A program made the translations under genes and the position numbers. DNA of 21,988 nt, from NCBI GenBank assembly GCA_015680685.1, contig MNCI01017497.1, forward strand, positions 28,225 to 50,212, given 5' to 3'. The first letter of the stretch is position 1, and each line of letters opens with the position of its first letter. Shown piece by piece: positions 17,990-21,988 of the stretch. The notes beneath the pieces are model-generated. The model did not search any database, had not been told where the DNA came from, and saw only the letters and a program-made list of their open reading frames with translations. The stretch comes from Gnetum montanum (lineage: Eukaryota > Streptophyta > Gnetopsida > Gnetales > Gnetaceae).

Positions 17990-18610
17990 ATTTACCAAAT
18001 ACTCTTAAGTACATTTTTCTCAATGAAAATAAACCATTAATAATAAATTATAAATTAATAATTAATCAAGGAAATAAATTAATTAAGATATTAAAAAAAT
18101 TCAAAGCATTTGCATTAAGTTATAAGGATTTGCATCATGGGATTTCTCCTAATGTATGTTAACATCATATATATCTTGAAGATAATATTAAGCTTATTAG
18201 AATTTCCTCTAGAAGAATAAATCTAGTCTTTAAACAAATTGTTAAAGTTGAAATTTCTAAACTTTTTTAAAAGGGTATCATCTACCCAATAGTTGATAGT
18301 GAATGGGTTAGTTCCATCACAATTGTACCAAAGAAAGGAGGTAAATGGAGAGCATGTGTTAAGTGTAGAAAATTTAATAAAAGTATAAAAAATGACCATT
18401 TTCCTTTATCATACATAGACCAAATATTAGAGAGGTTGGAAGGACCATTGCTTTGGAAGACCAACACAAGACAACTTTAGAGATGAATTCTTTCTACAAC
18501 TAAGTGGCCATCGCTCTGGAAGACTAATACAAGTCAACTTTTGCTTGCCTATATGGTACTTTAGCGTATTGAAAAATGTCATTTGGCCTTTATTTATGGG
18601 AAGCAATGTC
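17990..18610 (+). pseudogene. Athila-like reverse transcriptase, N-terminal part (degraded)
   Basis: Text in order: LKYIFL (pre-RT), ALSYKDLHHGISPNVC, RRINLVFKQIVKVEI, GIIYPIVDSEWVSSITIVPK, GGKWRAC...RKFN, DHFPLSYIDQILERLEG. Then come two tandem copies of the IALEDQHKTT-like block (from about 18445 and 18507) and YGTLAY-stop-KMSFGL (the usual YGTFAYRRMPFGL). The YxDD catalytic box is gone. These motifs are specific for Ty3/gypsy RT. Multiple stops and a 62-bp internal duplication show it is inactive. Confidence 0.8.
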
Positions 18611-18639
18611 TCATGTTGATTGAAAGTAAGCATCATTCC

Positions 18640-18935
18640 TTAAGTTTGGCAAATGAGTAAGGATTTAATATAGAAATTAATGAGGAGTTTAGATTAATTC
18701 AAATTAATAAATTAGATGAAATGAGGATGCATGCATTGAATAAGCAAAGAGTCTCCAAGAAATAAATGAAATATTTTCATCATAAAAATATCTTTAAGAA
18801 AAATTCTGGGCAAGGTGATAAGGTCCTACTTTACAATATGAGATTGCATAAGTTTTCCAAAAAATTGACAACTCATTGGAAAGGTCCATACATAGTTGTC
18901 ACGTTTCCATTTCTGAATGGTGCCACTGCATAATG
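18640..18935 (+). pseudogene. Athila-like integrase C-terminal end
   Basis: The frame gives INKLDEMRMHALNKQRVSKK, then GDKVLLYNMRLHKFSKKL and THWKGPYIVV. This is the GDKVLLYNSRL...KL.S.W.GPF.V signature of the integrase C-terminal domain in non-chromodomain plant gypsy elements. The catalytic core that would precede it is deleted. Confidence 0.75.
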
Positions 18936-19004
18936 AAGATGGTGTCTCTTCATAACTAATGTTGAGATTATTATAATAAGACTCGAAAGGTCAAGTTATA
19001 ATTA

Positions 19005-19020
19005 AGACTCAAAAGGGAGC
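19005..19020 (+). other. Candidate polypurine tract
   Basis: AAGACTCAAAAGGGAGC just before ATTGTAATAA. A similar AAGACTCGAAAGG occurs 24 bp upstream. The position directly 5' of an LTR start is that expected of the second-strand primer of a + strand element. Confidence 0.45.
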
Positions 19021-19022
19021 AT

Positions 19023-19457
19023 TGTAATAATAGGCATGTTTCTTGAGGTAACCTTTGGGGATTTGACCTAAGATATTTATACTCTAACATTAGAGGTCGT
19101 ATCAACATGGAGTTGCAGAGCCAGTAAAGGTGAGTAACAAGTGTCAGGTGAAGTAGGATAGGGAGAAGATTGACCATTCCTTCTGGCTAGACATAGGCCT
19201 AACCATAGTGGTAGTGCTAGATAGCCTCTAAGGAATATATGCTAAAGGAAGACAACCTTAAAGAACACATAGAGCATAACCTAGATACATTACTCTACAT
19301 TAATGAAACATTCTTTTTTTCCTTCTACATTTTCCCTATTGTTTTTTTTACACAAAATATTGAATGTAACACATATTTTACATTTGCCACATTATCTTCT
19401 TAAGCATAATGTCTAATATTTGATGTTTACAATGACATCCGATAACAGGATGTCACA
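19023..19457 (+). mobile_element. LTR of a second + strand retrotransposon type
   Basis: Begins TGTAATAATAGG and ends GGATGTCACA, 435 bp, followed by a two-base spacer and an initiator-Met-like primer site. The termini and primer differ from the tRNA-Asp family in the rest of the window. The flanking 5-mers (AGCAT and GTTAG) do not match, so it is not a solo LTR with a preserved target duplication. Confidence 0.6.
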
Positions 19458-19459
19458 GT

Positions 19460-19471
19460 TAGTATCAGAGC
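19460..19471 (+). other. Primer binding site, initiator-tRNA-Met type
   Basis: TAGTATCAGAGC versus the plant consensus TGGTATCAGAGC (one mismatch), two bases after the LTR end. This primer is typical of copia and chromovirus elements. Confidence 0.7.
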
Positions 19472-19631
19472 AAACCATAACCTAAAGGTCAATAAGAACC
19501 AAGGGCTGGCTACAACCTAAAGACAAATCATAGGGTCACGATCTAGGGAGAGCTACAGATTACCATAAGATATGCCTCTTATCTGAGATAATCCATGTAA
19601 TCTATGTAAGCTAGAAGATACCCTTCTAGTG
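19472..19631 (+). other. Leader of the Met-primed element, interrupted by element 3
   Basis: Noncoding 160 bp between the primer site and TGATGAG of element 3. The last five bases before the insertion are TAGTG, which should recur after the far end of element 3. Confidence 0.5.
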
Positions 19632-20424
19632 TGATGAGTGGCGAGGTACCCCCTACACTCAACCATACGAATACAAGCGTAGCACGCGCAATCTGGTCAA
19701 ACTCCGCAAACTAAGTGCCTACACGCCTTATGGAACACTTAAGGTTAATTATTCGTTGTCTTCCTAGACTTACTTGTATTTGTTATGGTTGTATGGTTAA
19801 GTAAGTCTGAGGTATATGATTTTTATGTCTTTTCGGTTTTATCTCCTATGCTGATAAGGTGAAGGGTGAGGAGACTAATTACTAACTTTAACTAACTAAC
19901 TAAGTCTGAATTAACCTAGCGTCAACATCCGTTCCCACTTACCGTTCACACCCTGAACCAATGCAACCTTGGTTACCAAACGCTAGTCCTTGCTGGGATC
20001 ACCAAGCGTAATGCACGTGCTCAAAGCGGTCGTATTGAGGCACTTAACTAGGAGAGAAGGGTTGAGAGAGATTTAATAACTAATAAAGTAATTAAATGAT
20101 AAATATTAAATAACAGTAAATAAAATCCTATTTAGCCTATTCCATGCACTATAAGGTTTATCCAAGAAGTTCGTCTTTATTTCCATACACAAACATGTGT
20201 TCAGGTACAATATTTACTCGAATAAAGATCCGTTCACTTTGGAGCTCCTACTGCAGGCACATGGAAAATATTCTATCTTTGGAGGGATCAAACTGCTAGA
20301 GTTTCGCTATGGTCTAAGCCTAGGATGAGAAACAAGGGAGAGTTGCCTCTTATTTATAGATTTGGTGGTGGACCATGATATCACGTACGTGATATCGCGG
20401 CCCATGCGATATCGCGTCCCATCA
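19632..20424 (-). mobile_element. 3' LTR of element 3 (element 1 family)
   Basis: TGATGAGTGGCGAGGTACC at the left edge and CCCATCA at 20424, 793 bp, closest to the LTR at 4483-5490. It lacks that copy's ~200-bp internal duplication block. It is read as a 3' LTR of a minus-strand element because no primer site lies on its left, while a G-rich tract abuts its right edge. A TATA-like CTATAAATA on the minus strand lies near 20351-20359. Flanks TAGTG and TACCC differ, so it is not a solo LTR. Confidence 0.82.
20377..20396. repeat. 20-bp perfect palindrome in U3 of element 3
   Basis: GATATCACGTACGTGATATC equals its own reverse complement. GCGATATCGC follows at 20406-20415. The element 1 LTR has the decayed counterpart GATATTGCGTACGCGACATC near 5423-5442. 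Its site between TATA box and LTR start suggests a dimeric factor-binding site. Confidence 0.9.
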
Positions 20425-20437
20425 TACCCCCATGACT
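20425..20437 (-). other. Polypurine tract of element 3
   Basis: On the minus strand AGTCATGGGGGTA directly precedes the LTR start TGATG. A 15-base identical copy (CATACCCCCATGACT on +) recurs at 20968-20982. Confidence 0.55.
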
Positions 20438-21136
20438 GAATGAAAACTCGTCCTCGAGTTTCTTACAAAATATTGGGAAGGTATGGGATTATTAACTCAA
20501 AATGGAACTAATGGGATGACATGTGAATGGATCATCATTACAAGACAAGACAAAACTGGTGTTCATGACAACAAGCGTGAACATCTTATTACATTGACAT
20601 CAGGCCTTATTTGGCAACTAAGAAAGAGACAGAGAAAGAAGTTTTGCTGCTGCCAAGGCCAAGATTACACCTTTCATTGTCCATCCATAAGCATGCCATC
20701 GATCTTGCTCCTTGCGTAGCTACTTTCAGCACTGCTCCATTCCAAGTGTTCCCTTCAGATCCAATCCATTATTGTATGATTACCATCTGCACACACAACA
20801 TCATTTTTATATTAGCAAGGGTAAATGAATCATTATGCAAATTGATACCTTGCTCTAGTGAAAGGTCCGTTGGCTAGGTTATGGTATGGCTAATGCGGAT
20901 CTGGAGATATAATAATGATGATCATCGAAGGTGTAGGGGTTAGGAGAAAATCGAAAAAATTGGGCCTCATACCCCCATGACTAATCACAAACCTCCGATA
21001 GTGATAGAATGGAAAAAGAATAAAGAACAAGAAAGTTGGAGAAAAAGAGACAACTGTAATGTCGATGAAAATGATGTCAAGATGGAAATGAACAAAATAA
21101 AGTGTATTGCAAAAATGTTAAGGAAAAGAATTTAAC

Positions 21137-21988
21137 TAGTGCACCAAAGAGGAATGTCAGTGGGTCCTCCCCAAAGTAGGCTCATGCCCTTAATGCCCTG
21201 ACAAGCCCACATTCAAAGAGTCTGTAGGCTCTAGGAATGTCATTTGGAACAAGAGTTAAAGTCTTAACCGCAAGAAGTTACCAAAAAGAAAACAATGCGT
21301 CAACCAAAATATACACTAATGATACAATTGGTAATGAGGTGAATAATGGAGAGAAGGATGGAGAGAAGAGAATGGAATGGAATCCCAAGAACAAGGTGGT
21401 GTATAGCCCCTTGTGTAGTTCATGATTACTGTGACTTAGTAGATCCCATTCCAAGTCCAGCCTCAAACAATCCACATCCAGTGACTTCGCATTAATGCAT
21501 TCGGCCAATCCATCCCCTTGGAGTAACAAGAATGCCTTCTTCCCAAAGAGCCACCACCATTCCAAAGAAACAAGGAGGAGAGAATGGGAAGTCAGAAGGG
21601 CCTTAGTTAGAGGGAACAACATTTTTATTGTTAGTTCCATAACCAGTGCTTGTAGCCCAAACAATTATTTCGTCTAAGGGGTGTACTTTGAATTCTCATT
21701 GTTTTTTTTATGTGTTTATGCATGAGAACCAAACCATGCAAAGAATTTGTTATTTTTATTTGCTTAGCTTCCCAATAATTGGGTAACGTTGAAACCATAA
21801 GAAAACTTAAGAAGAAAACATCCAAGCACCCAAGAGAATGGCCAACAAAAATGCATCAAGTTCCCTTGAAGTCACACCCTTTTCAAGCCTTGCGTCCTTC
21901 CTTAGTTGGAGAAATACCCAGTCACCGATTCCCTATAGTTCTTATTAGAAAGGGACTGTACATTTCCAAGCCGAGAGAGACCATAGAA
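21137..21988 (-). repeat. Second copy of the element-family noncoding region
   Basis: Direct repeat of 1-861 in the same orientation, about 21.1 kb apart, with substitutions and short indels. It belongs to element 3, whereas the left copy belongs to element 1. Confidence 0.8.

Larger units (their letters stand above)
15700..18935 (+). mobile_element. Athila-like Ty3/gypsy element, fragmentary
   Basis: The + strand carries gag, protease, N-terminal reverse transcriptase and the integrase C-terminus in canonical order, all shifted and stopped. The RT catalytic box, RNase H and the integrase core are missing between about 18610 and 18650. No 5' LTR or primer site is seen before the gag text, so the left end (near 15700) is approximate. 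It lies about 1.3 kb downstream of the PSK gene in the same orientation. Confidence 0.75.
20425..21988 (-). mobile_element. Element 3 internal 3' region, noncoding, runs off the right edge
   Basis: After the purine tract come GAAAACTCGTCCTCGAGTTTC (20442-20462) and AT-rich sequence without conserved frames. From 21137 the sequence matches bases 1-861 of the window. The open frames in it differ between the two copies and lack motifs. The protease and gag of element 3, if present, lie beyond the window. Confidence 0.72.

Noticed and set aside
19432-19471. tRNA gene
   Set aside because: Only the 12-base primer-site match to initiator tRNA-Met is present. No cloverleaf or promoter boxes were seen, and I found no tRNA or rRNA gene elsewhere.

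Overview
This is a stretch of nuclear DNA from a seed plant with a repeat-rich genome. A gymnosperm or similarly large genome would fit, but nothing here fixes the species. It holds one recognisable host gene, a two-exon phytosulfokine (PSK) peptide-hormone precursor on the + strand (ATG 13632, stop 14375). Decayed and nested retrotransposons surround it on both sides.

Left flank (1-10298): a stack of minus-strand Ty3/gypsy-type elements. Their LTRs share termini TGATRAG...CTYATCA, and the only clear primer site matches tRNA-Asp. Element 1 (window start to 5490) has its 5' LTR at 4483-5490, a primer site at 4463-4481 and a gag-protease reading frame running leftwards from 4340 to about 1262. 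No reverse transcriptase or integrase follows. Element 1 sits inside another LTR of the same superfamily (5491-6067). That LTR interrupts the gag of an older relative, element 2 (6068-10298). The 5' LTR of element 2 was later hit by a complete solo LTR (8943-9950) with an intact AATGT target duplication.

Middle (10299-15700): a 5'-truncated LINE reverse transcriptase relic on the + strand ends in three tandem copies of a ~112-127 bp unit. After it comes a stretch with few transposon signals carrying the PSK gene: a TATA box at 13483, an ATG-free pyrimidine-rich leader, a 423-bp intron and a poly(A) signal at 14444. Short tandem duplications and a possible Ty1/copia LTR relic lie downstream.

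Right flank (15700-21988): a heavily broken + strand Athila-like Ty3/gypsy element (gag, protease, partial RT, integrase C-terminus) leads into a 435-bp LTR of a different type. A purine tract lies just before that LTR and an initiator-Met-type primer site just after it. The leader of that element is interrupted at 19632 by element 3, a second copy of the element 1 family. Element 3 shows its 3' LTR (19632-20424) and noncoding 3' internal region running off the right edge. That noncoding region matches the first ~860 bases of the window.

No transposon reading frame appears intact. The PSK gene looks intact and functional. It does not show as one open reading frame because its signal-peptide exon and its peptide exon are separated by the intron.
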